From NCBI GenBank assembly GCA_025454925.1, contig JALONM010000002.1:62001-126000 (forward strand): 64,000 bases of DNA. The letters are read 5' to 3'. The DNA is from Cytophagaceae bacterium. GTDB taxonomy: Bacteria; Bacteroidota; Bacteroidia; Cytophagales; Cytophagaceae. Below are positions 9,170 to 20,896 of this stretch, one piece after another (within the stretch, counting starts at the first letter, position 1; each line of letters starts with the position of its first letter). Position numbers and translations under genes: made by a program. A model generated the notes under the pieces. The model was not told the origin of the DNA, ran no database searches, and was given only the letters and a program-made list of their open reading frames with translations.

Positions 9170-9290
9170 GCGTGAGGGATAGAGCGGAAAGCGCTCGTGG
9201 AGGAGGATTTGTGGCGCTTCTAGCGCCACGAATCCTCCTCCACGGCCTTGAAGCGATAGCCCGGCCTAAGCGTAGCGCAAGGACACGCCC
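9170..9290 (+). repeat. Dispersed structured repeat, copy A
   Basis: Begins with GCGTG and ends CACGCCC, whose CACGC pairs with GCGTG. Inside are GGGATAGAGCGGAAAGC, a very long hairpin (arms GTGGAGGAGGATT and AATCCTCCTCCAC, extended by GTGGCGC/GCGCCAC around a TTCTA loop), CTTGAAGCGATAGCCCGGCC, and a short second variable segment. It lies between the empty stretch and the katG control region. Confidence 0.85.
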
Positions 9291-9313
9291 TTTTATTTTT
9301 TTATTTCATATAT

Positions 9314-9349
9314 ATCAATATTTTCAATAGCGCTATCAATAGTATTGAT
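9314..9349. promoter_or_regulatory. 36-bp dyad upstream of katG, candidate operator
   Basis: Arms ATCAATA (9314-9320) and TATTGAT (9343-9349) are exact reverse complements and sit symmetrically, 6 bases on each side, around a central perfect palindrome ATAGCGCTAT (9327-9336). The two-tier symmetry suggests a dimer or tetramer of a regulator. It is 109 bases before the katG start. The spacing does not fit the published OxyR pattern, so the regulator is unknown. Confidence 0.55.
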
Positions 9350-9445
9350 TTTACTTATTCTTATAATTCATGCTTATTTGAAAAGTGAATCGCTGAGAAA
9401 AGAAACAGTGTAACGAGCGCATAAAAAAATAGTAGCAAGGTATAA

Positions 9446-11665
<2,220 letters not shown>

Positions 11666-11683
11666 TCGACGGGAAGCAAAATG

Positions 11684-11735
11684 AAACCGGGCTGGTGGGA
11701 AGTATGTTTGCTACTTTTCGCCAGCCCGGTTTTTA
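11684..11735 (+). terminator. Intrinsic terminator after katG
   Basis: Arms AAACCGGGCTGG and CCAGCCCGGTTT form a 12-bp GC-rich stem around a 24-base loop, followed by a T run. Located 19 bases after the katG stop. Confidence 0.85.
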
Positions 11736-11784
11736 GTATTCATTGCTGGTACGATTGAGGTAGAGCAGCTTGTCAATAAGCCTT

Positions 11785-14700
11785 CTAAATTTTTATGCCT
11801 ATTAAGAGCAAATCATCCAGCTGATTTTCTTTTCCTTTCCACTCCAGGTGTTTTTGTTCAAACAGCAGTTGTTGTTCCTGCATCGGTAAAGGATGAATTT
11901 TGTCTACCATTTCCAGCATGCGTGTTCTTCCAAACTTCCTTCCATCGGGTCCTCCCAATTGGTCTTCGTATCCGTCGGAGTACAAATAAATATACGAGTT
12001 GGGCAGCAATGGGTAGGCATGTGTGGTAAACACAAAATCTTTACCATGTTCGCTTCCACCTATCGGAAATTTATCGCCTTTGATGTATTCTGCTTTTTGA
12101 TCTTGAACCAGGATGAGTGGATTTTTGGCTCCGGCAAATTGAATGGACTTAGCTTGCTTGTCGAGCACCACAATGGCCAGATCCATGCCGTCTTTGTTGG
12201 TGCCACTGTCTTGTTTTAATTCTTTTCGAATGCTGCTGTTCAGTTGAGTGAGAATTTCTCCCGGAGTAAGAATTTCACGTTCAAAAACCATTTGTTGCAG
12301 CAAGGTGTAACCCACCATGCTCATAAATCCGCCGGGAACACCATGCCCCGTGCAATCTACCGCCGCAATAAGAAGTTTGCCATCTTTTTCCGCAAACCAA
12401 TAAAAGTCACCACTCACAATATCGCGAGGTTTGAACAATACAAAGGCATCGCTTACTTGTTGCTTCAAACGATCCATGTCGGGCAATACCGCTTCCTGAA
12501 TACGTTTGGCGTAATTAATACTATCGGTGATGGATTTATTTTTCTTCTCAATAATCTCTTTTTGCTTGATTACCTCTTCGGTACGCTCTTTCACTTTACC
12601 TTCCAGGTTGTTGTACAAAGAGGCGTTTTCCAGTGAAATGGCAATTTGGGAGGACAATAGATTAAGCGTATCAATGCGATCCCGGGTAAAGGTATCGGTA
12701 GTTAGGTTGTTTTCCAGGTAAATCAAGCCTACCATATTACCTTGGTTGAGCAACGGAGTACACAATACTGATTTTGATTGCTGGGCTACGAAATACGGGT
12801 CGTTTTTGAAATTGCTGCTTTGTGCATTGGGCAGTACCAAAAACTCTTTTGTTTTAATGACATAATTGATAAAGGCAGCAGGCAGCAGGTGCTTGTCTGG
12901 ATCGTTGGATTCCGTGAACGATTTTCCTGGAAGAATAGAAAGGGCATCGGGAGTTCCGATGGCTTGCACCATCCATTTCTTTTGGTCGAGCATCAGCAGG
13001 GATCCGAATTGTGCGCCGGCATTTTCGAATACTATTTTCATTAATGCCTGCACTAGTTTTTCCAGTTTAATTTCCTGCGAAAGACTTTGTGATGCTTTAA
13101 CAATGCTTTCCAGGTCCATGCTCACCGTATTAGCGGTAACTGTAGAAAGATAGGCTGACGCAGCGCTGCTTCGCAAGGCTCTTGTCAGCAAGCGCTCTCC
13201 GTAGGCTTCTTTCAGTTGGGCAATTTTTGCCAATGCTCCCCAGTCGCCATACCGCTCAATGGATTTGATGATCATGTGCGAAGCCTCTTCCATGCAATCC
13301 CGTTCTAAATAGAATTTCGTCATCAATTCATAGGTAAGAGCCTCATCATTTTTGTATTGATGTTTTTTGGATAGGTTGAGGGCTTCGTTATACCATTGAT
13401 TGGCTTGGTCGGAATTCTTTTTTACCCGGTACCATTCAGCCTTTAGCAAAGCGAATTTTTGTCCGAAATTTTCGGGAGACCATTGCGCGAGTTTTTCTAC
13501 TTTTTTTATTAAGGCTCCAACGCCTGCTGTTTTTTGTTGGGCTAACAATATTAGGGCTTTGAAATAATAAAACAGATTTACATTGGGTTGGGAAATTGAG
13601 CCCTCCAGGTTTTTGCCACAAAGCTGTGCATACTCTTCTGCTTTTTCAAAAGCGCCAAAATAATAGGCTATGGTCATTTTGTTGTAATACGCCATGCACA
13701 GCATTGCCACATCTTTGCCTTCGGTATGGATGGGCATAAATTCCGCCTCGTTGTAATAGGGGCCTGTAAAGATCCACGGATCTTTGGTGGTGGCCATTAG
13801 ATGGTAGGCTGCCTGAGCATATACTCCACCGTGATAAAAAGCTGTTTTGTGGTGTAAGGTAGTTTTTACCGATTCAACGTATTCTTGATTTTCTTCGTTG
13901 AGTTCAAATAGGTTTAACCCTGCAAAATATTTACTGAACAAATAGTTATTGATGCTGTAGGCGGCAAATTCAAAATCACCCGATTCCATGCCCATGGTAT
14001 ACATGCGGTGCAGCGGTTCGATGGCCTCGCGGTAGGGGCGCTTCCAATGAGAAATACTGGAGTAGAAAATTTCTACAGGTCTAACAATTCCCACAGGATC
14101 GTTGGTTTTAGAAGCCAGGGTGAGCGCCACTTCTCCGAATTTAAATCCGTTTTCTACATCGCCCAGGGCACCACATAAAATCATGGCATAACCCGAATAG
14201 GAAAATGCAGAGTGTGTGGTATTGCCGTACTGAATGGAAAGCAGCGTGGAGCGAAACGCAATAATTGGCAGCAGATCTGGTGCTGCATACATGGCGGCAG
14301 ATCCAATCTTGGTCATGATGGAATGTGCCGCTACCATGTTGGCGTTGCTCATGGCAGGTAAGTCGGCCAGCGATTCAATTTTTTTACCTCGAAGTGCCCA
14401 TTTAATGGCAATCAATTCTTTCACTACATGCAGTTTATTGGGCTTTGCAGGCATCGAAACACCCAGCTTCTTCAAGGCTTCCAATCCCACTTGTACCTGC
14501 TCCAATAATTTATTCTGAGCATTGTAGGCATTAATGCGGATTTCATAGGCAAACGCCTCGTCGATGGGGGTTCGGGCCTTCGCACTTATCATGTGAACGA
14601 GCGATTCCATCAGTTCGAAGTTGCCACATAGATATGCAGCCTCTGCGGCGTCGTTCTGAAGCGAAAGCCGCTGGGCATAGTCTGTTTCCCAACTGCTCTC

Positions 14701-17022
14701 TTCGGTATGCCGTATTGCTGTTTCGAAGTATTGAGAAGCAATGGCAAAGGCCGCCGCATTGCGTGCTTTTTTCCCTGCCCACTGATTAAGTTGGATCAAG
14801 GTGCAGTTTTCACTTACCTGCACCGGCGACGCACCTATGTTTAAATGATTGACAATTTCAAAAATAGAAGCGGCATCCTGCGGATGACTTTCTTTCTCCA
14901 GCAAAAGTTTGCCAATTGCCAGGTGGCTTGATTGTTTTGTTTGTGGTGAAAGGCTCTGATAAAAGGTTTGTTGCACACGGTCGTGAATAAACCGGAATTG
15001 GAAGGCCTCCAGGTTTATTTCCGATTCTTCATTATTGCGCATGTGCGCTATGTTAGCTGATGCAATTAGCAAGCCGTTTTCAATGGCGGGTTCCAGGATT
15101 TCTGCTAAGGCTCGGGCGCTTTTCCCACTTATGGATTTTAGCTCAGGCAAGGTAAACGAATTACCAATACAAGAAGCCATGGAGAGTAAGTCGGTCGTCG
15201 ATTGGCCGAGCAAAGCAATCCTGCTCATCATGAGCTCCACTACGTTTTCACTTACCTGTAATTGCTCTATCTTTTCGATATCCCAGGTCCAGCGCGATTC
15301 CGCATGGTCAAAGGTAAACAGATTGGCAGAACTGATAGAGTTGAGGTATTGGTGAACGAAAAAAATATTTCCTTTAGATTTGGAATATACCAGGTTGGTA
15401 AGTCGTTCAATGGATTTATCCTGGCTGTGCAAGGCATCATGCAACAGCTCTTCAATATTTTCTTTGCTCAGATTGCCGAGTTGAATTTTGCTCGGCTTGC
15501 GCTTTCCGGACTTTAGTTTTTGAATAAGGTGAGCAAAAGGATGCGTGACACCTACTTCGTTGTCGCGGTAAGAGCACACCAGCATCAGGTAGGCCAGATC
15601 CTGATCCGAAAGAAAAACATCGATCAATCGGAGCGAAGCCTGATCTACCCATTGTAAGTCGTCGAGGAAGATAACCAGTGGATGTTCCTGATGACAAAAA
15701 GTGGCAATGAATTGTTTAAGGGTATATTCAAATCGATTTTGCGACGCGGCTCCTTCCAATTGCGGCACTGCGGCTTGCGCTCCAATGAGCAGTTCCAGCC
15801 GTGGCAAGAGATCAACCATGAGTTGCCCGTTTCCTCCCAGGTTTTTTAGTAGCTTTGATTTCCAGAATTCTTGTTTTTCTTCACTTTCAGAAAGCAACGA
15901 TTGCAACAATCCGTTGAGCGCACTTACAAAGGCACTGTATGGAACATCCTTTTGAAGCTGATCGAATTTCCCTTGTATGAAAAAACCTCGCTTGTCGGTA
16001 ATGGGCTTATTGATTTCTGCCACGAGCCTGGATTTACCAGTTCCCGAAGGGCCTTCTACGAGTACCATCTCTACGGCACCCTGGCCACTTAACTCAAATA
16101 TTTCCAGCAAACGCTCGTTCTCTTTTTCCCTCCCGTAGGACTTTTCAGGAATTTGAAAAATTCCTGAATGGTCGCGGCTTCCCAAAGGAAAGGATTGAAA
16201 CGTTTTTCCTTGCTGAAAGTAAGACCAACTGGTTTTTAAATCAATGAGTAGTCCTTGCGCCGATTGATAACGATCTTCCGCATTTTTTTTCACCAGGCGT
16301 CCAATAATTTCAGATAGTGAAACCGGAATGCCAGGCTCTTGAGTATGTAACAAAGGTATTTCTTTTGCCAGGTGCGCATACACCATTTGAAGAGAATCTT
16401 CAAGATCAAAAGGTACTTGCCCCAGGCATAGCTCGTACAGCACAATTCCTAAGGAATAAAAATCTGTTCGGTAATCCACAGACCTATTCATCCTTCCGGT
16501 TTGCTCTGGAGAAATATAGGCCAGTGTTCCCTCTAGTTTATTGATGTTAGGAGCGGCTTCGTTTTTGAGAGTCGTGCGTGTTGAAATTCCAAAATCTATG
16601 ATTTTTATTTTGCCATCTGGCTGAACGATGATGTTATTGCCAGATATGTCTTTGTGAATGATGTTCTGTTGATGAATGGCATCGAGCGTTTCGGCCAATT
16701 GAATGGCGATCTGGTAAACTTCCTCCAGGGAGAATGCATGTTTGCGTATGCGCTGGCGTAAGGTGTCCCCTTCAATATACTCCAGCAGCAAAGCCGGTTT
16801 ACTGTCGATGGTAGTTTTTTCTATGAGCCTGCGTATGCCTTGTGCACTGATTTTTTGAAGGATGCTGCATTCGTTCGCAAGCTCCAGTTTTTTCTCTGGT
16901 GAGTTTTCTACATTCTTGATGATTTTATATAATAGCTTTCTCCCTGTAGAGGCATCAGTGGTTACATAAAAATCAGAATGTATACTCTCATGAATTAATT
17001 CGAGTTCAGACAAGGTAATCAT
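11785..17022 (-). CDS. Multidomain Ser/Thr kinase - AAA ATPase - GAF - SpoIIE/PP2C phosphatase
   Basis: About 1745 residues from ATG at 17022 (a longer frame to 17073 adds an unlikely leader). Order: a protein kinase domain (residues 1-270) with HKDISGNN as catalytic loop, DFGIS and an activation-segment SPEQTGRMNR; an STAND/AAA ATPase with Walker A EGPSGTGKSR (about 322-331) and Walker B FLDDLQWVD (about 452-460); a long helical TPR-like region (about 730-1230); a GAF domain (about 1290-1450); a coiled coil with KERTEEVIKQKEIIEKKNK; and a C-terminal SpoIIE-type phosphatase with SGDFYW, DCTGHGVPGG and YSDGYEDQ. Known relatives are large sensor kinases of bacteria and cyanobacteria; combining kinase and phosphatase outputs in one chain suggests switching of a partner such as an anti-anti-sigma protein. 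The catalytic loop is HKD rather than HRD. No membrane segment. Convergent with katG. Confidence 0.9.
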   Translation of the reverse strand: MITLSELELIHESIHSDFYVTTDASTGRKLLYKIIKNVENSPEKKLELANECSILQKISAQGIRRLIEKTTIDSKPALLLEYIEGDTLRQRIRKHAFSLEEVYQIAIQLAETLDAIHQQNIIHKDISGNNIIVQPDGKIKIIDFGISTRTTLKNEAAPNINKLEGTLAYISPEQTGRMNRSVDYRTDFYSLGIVLYELCLGQVPFDLEDSLQMVYAHLAKEIPLLHTQEPGIPVSLSEIIGRLVKKNAEDRYQSAQGLLIDLKTSWSYFQQGKTFQSFPLGSRDHSGIFQIPEKSYGREKENERLLEIFELSGQGAVEMVLVEGPSGTGKSRLVAEINKPITDKRGFFIQGKFDQLQKDVPYSAFVSALNGLLQSLLSESEEKQEFWKSKLLKNLGGNGQLMVDLLPRLELLIGAQAAVPQLEGAASQNRFEYTLKQFIATFCHQEHPLVIFLDDLQWVDQASLRLIDVFLSDQDLAYLMLVCSYRDNEVGVTHPFAHLIQKLKSGKRKPSKIQLGNLSKENIEELLHDALHSQDKSIERLTNLVYSKSKGNIFFVHQYLNSISSANLFTFDHAESRWTWDIEKIEQLQVSENVVELMMSRIALLGQSTTDLLSMASCIGNSFTLPELKSISGKSARALAEILEPAIENGLLIASANIAHMRNNEESEINLEAFQFRFIHDRVQQTFYQSLSPQTKQSSHLAIGKLLLEKESHPQDAASIFEIVNHLNIGASPVQVSENCTLIQLNQWAGKKARNAAAFAIASQYFETAIRHTEESSWETDYAQRLSLQNDAAEAAYLCGNFELMESLVHMISAKARTPIDEAFAYEIRINAYNAQNKLLEQVQVGLEALKKLGVSMPAKPNKLHVVKELIAIKWALRGKKIESLADLPAMSNANMVAAHSIMTKIGSAAMYAAPDLLPIIAFRSTLLSIQYGNTTHSAFSYSGYAMILCGALGDVENGFKFGEVALTLASKTNDPVGIVRPVEIFYSSISHWKRPYREAIEPLHRMYTMGMESGDFEFAAYSINNYLFSKYFAGLNLFELNEENQEYVESVKTTLHHKTAFYHGGVYAQAAYHLMATTKDPWIFTGPYYNEAEFMPIHTEGKDVAMLCMAYYNKMTIAYYFGAFEKAEEYAQLCGKNLEGSISQPNVNLFYYFKALILLAQQKTAGVGALIKKVEKLAQWSPENFGQKFALLKAEWYRVKKNSDQANQWYNEALNLSKKHQYKNDEALTYELMTKFYLERDCMEEASHMIIKSIERYGDWGALAKIAQLKEAYGERLLTRALRSSAASAYLSTVTANTVSMDLESIVKASQSLSQEIKLEKLVQALMKIVFENAGAQFGSLLMLDQKKWMVQAIGTPDALSILPGKSFTESNDPDKHLLPAAFINYVIKTKEFLVLPNAQSSNFKNDPYFVAQQSKSVLCTPLLNQGNMVGLIYLENNLTTDTFTRDRIDTLNLLSSQIAISLENASLYNNLEGKVKERTEEVIKQKEIIEKKNKSITDSINYAKRIQEAVLPDMDRLKQQVSDAFVLFKPRDIVSGDFYWFAEKDGKLLIAAVDCTGHGVPGGFMSMVGYTLLQQMVFEREILTPGEILTQLNSSIRKELKQDSGTNKDGMDLAIVVLDKQAKSIQFAGAKNPLILVQDQKAEYIKGDKFPIGGSEHGKDFVFTTHAYPLLPNSYIYLYSDGYEDQLGGPDGRKFGRTRMLEMVDKIHPLPMQEQQLLFEQKHLEWKGKENQLDDLLLIGIKI

Positions 17023-17354
17023 AGAAAAAATAAATTCAATAATTCGGTAAGTAACGTTCCATTTTACGTTCAAAAAAAAGGTTGGTTGGAATCTCTACCG
17101 GCCTTTTTTGTGCATTCATCTACAAAAATACGAGTGCGTGGGTGTAAAAATAGAATGCACGCCTTCCAATACATCCGGAAGTTCGTACTATTCTGCGCCT
17201 TAATACCCTGGTGCATGTACGTATTTTAACATTAATATACCGATTAAAGCAGTATTTTATCAAAAAATTAACAAGAAATGAATCTTAAGATGCTTTGTCT
17301 GCGTTAAATTTAAACCGGGTTTTATTGTCACCCCCGGATTGAATTGTTTGTAAT
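17023..17354. other. Divergent control region between the large kinase and the small sorting-domain gene
   Basis: 332 AT-rich bases with no open gene. It must hold promoters in both directions. A TAAATTTA sequence about 45 bases before the plus-strand start loosely resembles the Bacteroidota -7 box, but I cannot place a confident promoter. Confidence 0.3.
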
Positions 17355-17633
17355 ATGGAAACTCGCGTTGAACCTATAGCTGCTTCTAAGATGATCCGAA
17401 GGATACTTTCAGGAAACTTTCTGGATTTGCACCTGGTGTCATCTGAATACGAGTTGGTGCATATCACCGTCACCAATCTCATTGGTGAAACCAAGGTGTC
17501 CTCCTGGGAAGAAGTTTTTTCAGGCGATAATTTTTTGGCCATCGACATTTCCCGTCTTTTGAAAGGAAGTTATAAGCTCAGTGTTCATTTCGCCACAAAG
17601 AGTAATCGCGAGGAAATTTTTTCACTTGCCTGA
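17355..17633 (+). CDS. Free-standing small protein resembling a T9SS type A sorting domain
   Basis: 92 residues with no signal peptide. The pattern from about residue 14 on (a strand, then LHLVSSEYELVHITVTNLIG, ETKVSS, an FLAIDISRLLKGSYKLSV segment) follows that of T9SS C-terminal sorting domains: LxL strand, V-I-Y-x-L-x-G strand, then xIDLSxLxxGxYxLxI and a final strand. Normally this domain is the tail of a long secreted protein; here nothing is attached and there is no export signal, so it cannot act as a secretion tag in the usual way. It could be a remnant of a lost cargo gene or a cytoplasmic protein using the same fold. No neighbour in the same direction. Confidence 0.65.
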   Translation: METRVEPIAASKMIRRILSGNFLDLHLVSSEYELVHITVTNLIGETKVSSWEEVFSGDNFLAIDISRLLKGSYKLSVHFATKSNREEIFSLA

Positions 17634-18033
17634 TACTACCCCTTTTATTTTTTTCCTTCCTGTATTTGTCAATTCAATAAAAAATTAATTTCTGCTGCCA
17701 CTAAAAGGAACCTGGATGTTCCAACAGACCTTCTTCAGTTGAGCTCGAATTCCTCCATTGAATTTTTTTTTTTGGAGAAACGAAAATAAAATCAAGAGTT
17801 TCAGAAGGAGTCAAACACAAGAAATTCTTTTCGAAGCCCATGAGCTTTCTTCATCTCGCAGTGCTTCTGTTTTGAATGTCGCTTGAAAAAGCTTTCCGCG
17901 GTTTTGCTTGAATGTAAATATTGCTAATTAAGTCGGTAACCGGATGCCTGCTAAGTAATGCGCTTGCTCGTTGCAATAGACAAATCCGTAATGTTTATCG
18001 GAAGTTCTTACTATTGGCGTGTAAAACAAACTG
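17634..18033. other. Intergenic stretch, nothing recognised
   Basis: About 400 bases between convergent genes. A T-rich tract follows the small gene and could end its transcript. There is no credible reading frame and no clear repeat-family copy. Confidence 0.4.
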
Positions 18034-18079
18034 TGGGTTTCAAAGTCATTTGATTAAATCAAATGTACTTCGAAACCCA
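18034..18079 (-). terminator. Long inverted repeat downstream of the DyP operon
   Basis: Arms TGGGTTTC...AAGT...ATTTGAT and ATCAAAT...ACTT...GAAACCCA pair over about 19 bp with three small interruptions and a tiny loop. It lies 32 bases past the DyP stop on the minus strand. The T tract that follows on that strand (AGTTTGTTTT) is broken, so it may stabilise the 3' end as much as terminate. Confidence 0.55.
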
Positions 18080-18110
18080 TGGTGTTGTTGTTTAATTGCG
18101 GTTGAATGCC

Positions 18111-19577
18111 TTATATACTGGCCAGGTATTTTATAGCCTTAATGCCTGGCATAAAAAAGTAGGCTCCTCCTTTGGTGCGCACGAAACGAGGGATATTCAT
18201 AACCCTCCGGCGAACCGGGGTATCGGGTATGGTAAAGTTATTGGTCTGAAAACCTCTGGGATCGTGACCGATCAAGGGATCGGAGTCGTCGTACAAGCCC
18301 AGGAATTTAGGATCGTTGACCCAACTTTGCTGCACCAGTTCAAATTGGCGCGCTATGCTGCTGTTAAAACAAATGAACTGAAGTCCTCTTTTTTGTTCAT
18401 CATTTTTCCCTTGGATGACTTCTTGCGGATTCAGGTCCGGAACTAAAGGGTTTCCATAGGGCCTGCCTCTGCGAATGATGCGATTGCGCTTCGTAACACG
18501 GATAGATTCTTTTACATCGTCTTTAATGAATGTGTCACGTGCATTGCTTCTCCGTAAGTGAGAGCCTATCGGGCATTTCATGCCATCGGGATCGTCTTTG
18601 GAATAATAAAAATTGTCATCATCCGACAAGGCTGGATTGTCGTGGAAAGGACACTTGGTTATCGGAGCGCCACTCGGCCAACGGCCTACCATCTTAGAAG
18701 CCAGGAACACCGCCGGATCTTCTTTGTCGGAATATATTTTTTTACCTTCTTCGTTTACAAAGTCCCAAAAGTTTTTTACATCCTGTTCCAGGGTTCTGAA
18801 GACCATAAAGGTTCCGTTCTTTCCGAAATCTTTTTTGCTTGGATCTAAGGGAGAGATGGGTAAAAGATTTTTCTGGTCGTGTTGTGGAGATACCAAGGGC
18901 GTGTCGGGATATTGCTCGTACTCGTTCAGGTAGCCGAGAATAAATTCTCCCGTTTTACAGGTATTGCCTTCGCTGCTTTGCTTTCCAATCCCTTCGATCA
19001 TAGGTTGTGAAATCCCATCTCTAAATCCGAAATGTTCTTTACGGCCAGGCAAGGTTTTGCCTTCCAATTTTGCTACTTCCCTCAATCCATGCGTGTCGTA
19101 CGATGCCCGGATTTGTTGATAGCGCTGATCCAGCGCGGCATCATCGGCGGCAAATACCATCAGGCAAAGATGTATTGCATTTTCACTGGCCTGAGTATCC
19201 TTGCCACTTTGTTCCGGATATCCATAGTCCCAATTGGCGGGTGCACTCTGGTCTATATCGCCGAGCATGCGCTGGCGGTAATCTTTGGCCATGCCTTCAC
19301 GGAATTCGCGCACAAATGTATTCTGAGCTTCCTCTGGTAAGCCCAATATTTTTAAACCATAGTTGGAGAATGCCAAATTCAGGCATCCTTCGTCCGGTTT
19401 TTCCAACCCATGGGTAAGCTGGTCGGCCACTTGCACAAGCCAGCTCTTACAAGCATTTACATTCGTAATAGAAAGCATAAGGTAGTAGGCACTCGGCATA
19501 TATCCATAGCCTCGTACTACAATACCTTGGATGTCGTTCATTTCAATCGTAGGCGGTATATGATGTTTTATCTGCAT
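18111..19577 (-). CDS. DyP-type haem peroxidase
   Basis: 488 residues. The family signature GFRDGISQP is at 184-192 with catalytic Asp187, and the proximal haem-ligand histidine is His340 in CPIGSHLRRSNARD, a strongly conserved DyP segment. The length and the long insert between the two halves fit the larger (fungal-like, C/D or V) DyP classes rather than the short A/B enzymes. There is no Tat or Sec signal, so it should be cytoplasmic. It is the third gene of a minus-strand operon, 19 bases after the duplicated-domain protein. DyP enzymes oxidise dyes, lignin-like phenols and porphyrins with peroxide; the natural substrate here is unknown. Confidence 0.92.
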   Translation of the reverse strand: MQIKHHIPPTIEMNDIQGIVVRGYGYMPSAYYLMLSITNVNACKSWLVQVADQLTHGLEKPDEGCLNLAFSNYGLKILGLPEEAQNTFVREFREGMAKDYRQRMLGDIDQSAPANWDYGYPEQSGKDTQASENAIHLCLMVFAADDAALDQRYQQIRASYDTHGLREVAKLEGKTLPGRKEHFGFRDGISQPMIEGIGKQSSEGNTCKTGEFILGYLNEYEQYPDTPLVSPQHDQKNLLPISPLDPSKKDFGKNGTFMVFRTLEQDVKNFWDFVNEEGKKIYSDKEDPAVFLASKMVGRWPSGAPITKCPFHDNPALSDDDNFYYSKDDPDGMKCPIGSHLRRSNARDTFIKDDVKESIRVTKRNRIIRRGRPYGNPLVPDLNPQEVIQGKNDEQKRGLQFICFNSSIARQFELVQQSWVNDPKFLGLYDDSDPLIGHDPRGFQTNNFTIPDTPVRRRVMNIPRFVRTKGGAYFFMPGIKAIKYLASI

Positions 19578-19596
19578 AAATCGTAAAGCTTAGGGA

Positions 19597-20889
19597 TTAG
19601 AAATTTTTTAACCACTCGGTGAGTTCTTTTTCGTTTAGTTTTTTACTAAGGCCATCCCGGATGCGTTTGTTGTTCAACATATTTTTTACCGTCATATCGG
19701 GATAAGCAGTATACCAAACCTGTGTGGGGTATTGATTTTGACGCACGGTGCTTTTAAACAACATTTCGTCGTGGGCTCCTTCTTTAATCATCCATTTCAC
19801 CTGAGGATATCCGATCATATTGGAAAATGTGAGGTTCATGGCATTGGCGGCATGGTCGATAAATTCACTCAGGTATTTTTCCCAGGCGCCATCGTAATTG
19901 CTGAGGAACATCACCGATTGATTGTTATTGAAAATTACCCAACGGGCAAAATGTACGGTTTCAATACCCGATAGTTTTCCTTTGGTAGATCGGTATGTTC
20001 CGTTAAGTTTGAATAACTTGATGGCAAGTTTCAGCGTAGTGCGTTTGAACCAGTACGGTGTTTTAATGGTTCCGTATACCGTAAGTTGATTTTGGGGTTG
20101 AAGGTTTTCAATCTTCATGAGTTCGTCAACGTTGTGCGAACCGTCGGTGAATCCGAGTTTGCGGTAGTATGCTCTTTTGGCATCGTCTCTCTTTTCGAAA
20201 TACCTACCTATAAGAACCCAACAAATAAGGAAGGGAAGAATGGGAAGGAGCAATACCAGCAAGCCTGCCAGTATCAATACTAATTTCCCCCAATAACGTA
20301 TCCACCAACTTCTCGGTGGAATTTCTTTGGGCTGCAAAGCCCAGCGATACTCTGAATTTTCTACGTAGGAAAGAATTGCCTGGTATACTTCTTTGGGACT
20401 CGATTTTCTGAAATCCTTGGAGTCGATGAATGTTTCGAGGGCATACCGGAGCTGATTTTCCATACGCAGTTCTTTTACGGTGTAAAAGCGCATCGCTCCC
20501 CAGAACAAGCGGTTCTCCACCTGGTAAGAGAGCAGGTATTTAATTTTGTCGGCGGTGCTTGCCGAGGCTCCGGGATATCCATCACAATATTGATATATGA
20601 GATCGAAGCCTTTTTCGAACAGGCGCATGAGATCTTGCAAGTGACCATTTACCTCTCCATCGTAGTTGCTGGTGAAAGCCAGCGTAGGAGGCTCATAGGC
20701 GCCGGATTCGGCCCTAAGCTGGTCGATGATGAACCAACGACAATAATGAATGGTGTCTAACTTTGAAAAGGGAACATGCGGGTTGTTGCCAGGATCTTTT
20801 CCGAGTTCTTCCAGAAAAGTCCGTAGTTGCGATAAGGCATTACCATCTTTGACAGGAACAATGATGGTGAGTCCGGATTGAAAAATCAT
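19597..20889 (-). CDS. Membrane protein with an internally duplicated domain, unknown function
   Basis: 430 residues from ATG at 20889, which lies 7 bases after the stop of the catalase-like gene (the frame extends upstream to 20952, but that would overlap that gene). Two halves share a motif pair: IHYCRW (46-51) with SNYDG (73-77) and GYPG (103-106) in the first, VHFARW (311-316) with SNYDG (329-333) and GYP (359-361) in the second. A strong hydrophobic segment (about 202-227) separates them. The strand-helix pattern suggests ferredoxin-like halves, as in dimeric alpha/beta-barrel haem proteins, but this is inference. It is sandwiched between a catalase-like and a DyP gene, so a role in peroxide or haem chemistry, perhaps as a membrane partner, is plausible. 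No name known to me. Confidence 0.8.
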   Translation of the reverse strand: MIFQSGLTIIVPVKDGNALSQLRTFLEELGKDPGNNPHVPFSKLDTIHYCRWFIIDQLRAESGAYEPPTLAFTSNYDGEVNGHLQDLMRLFEKGFDLIYQYCDGYPGASASTADKIKYLLSYQVENRLFWGAMRFYTVKELRMENQLRYALETFIDSKDFRKSSPKEVYQAILSYVENSEYRWALQPKEIPPRSWWIRYWGKLVLILAGLLVLLLPILPFLICWVLIGRYFEKRDDAKRAYYRKLGFTDGSHNVDELMKIENLQPQNQLTVYGTIKTPYWFKRTTLKLAIKLFKLNGTYRSTKGKLSGIETVHFARWVIFNNNQSVMFLSNYDGAWEKYLSEFIDHAANAMNLTFSNMIGYPQVKWMIKEGAHDEMLFKSTVRQNQYPTQVWYTAYPDMTVKNMLNNKRIRDGLSKKLNEKELTEWLKNF

Positions 20890-20896
20890 AGTTGTG

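Noticed and set aside
9314-9349. OxyR binding site before katG
   Set aside because: ATAG/CTAT half sites are present, but the 2-base spacing does not match the published 7-base spacing; kept only as an operator of unknown regulator.
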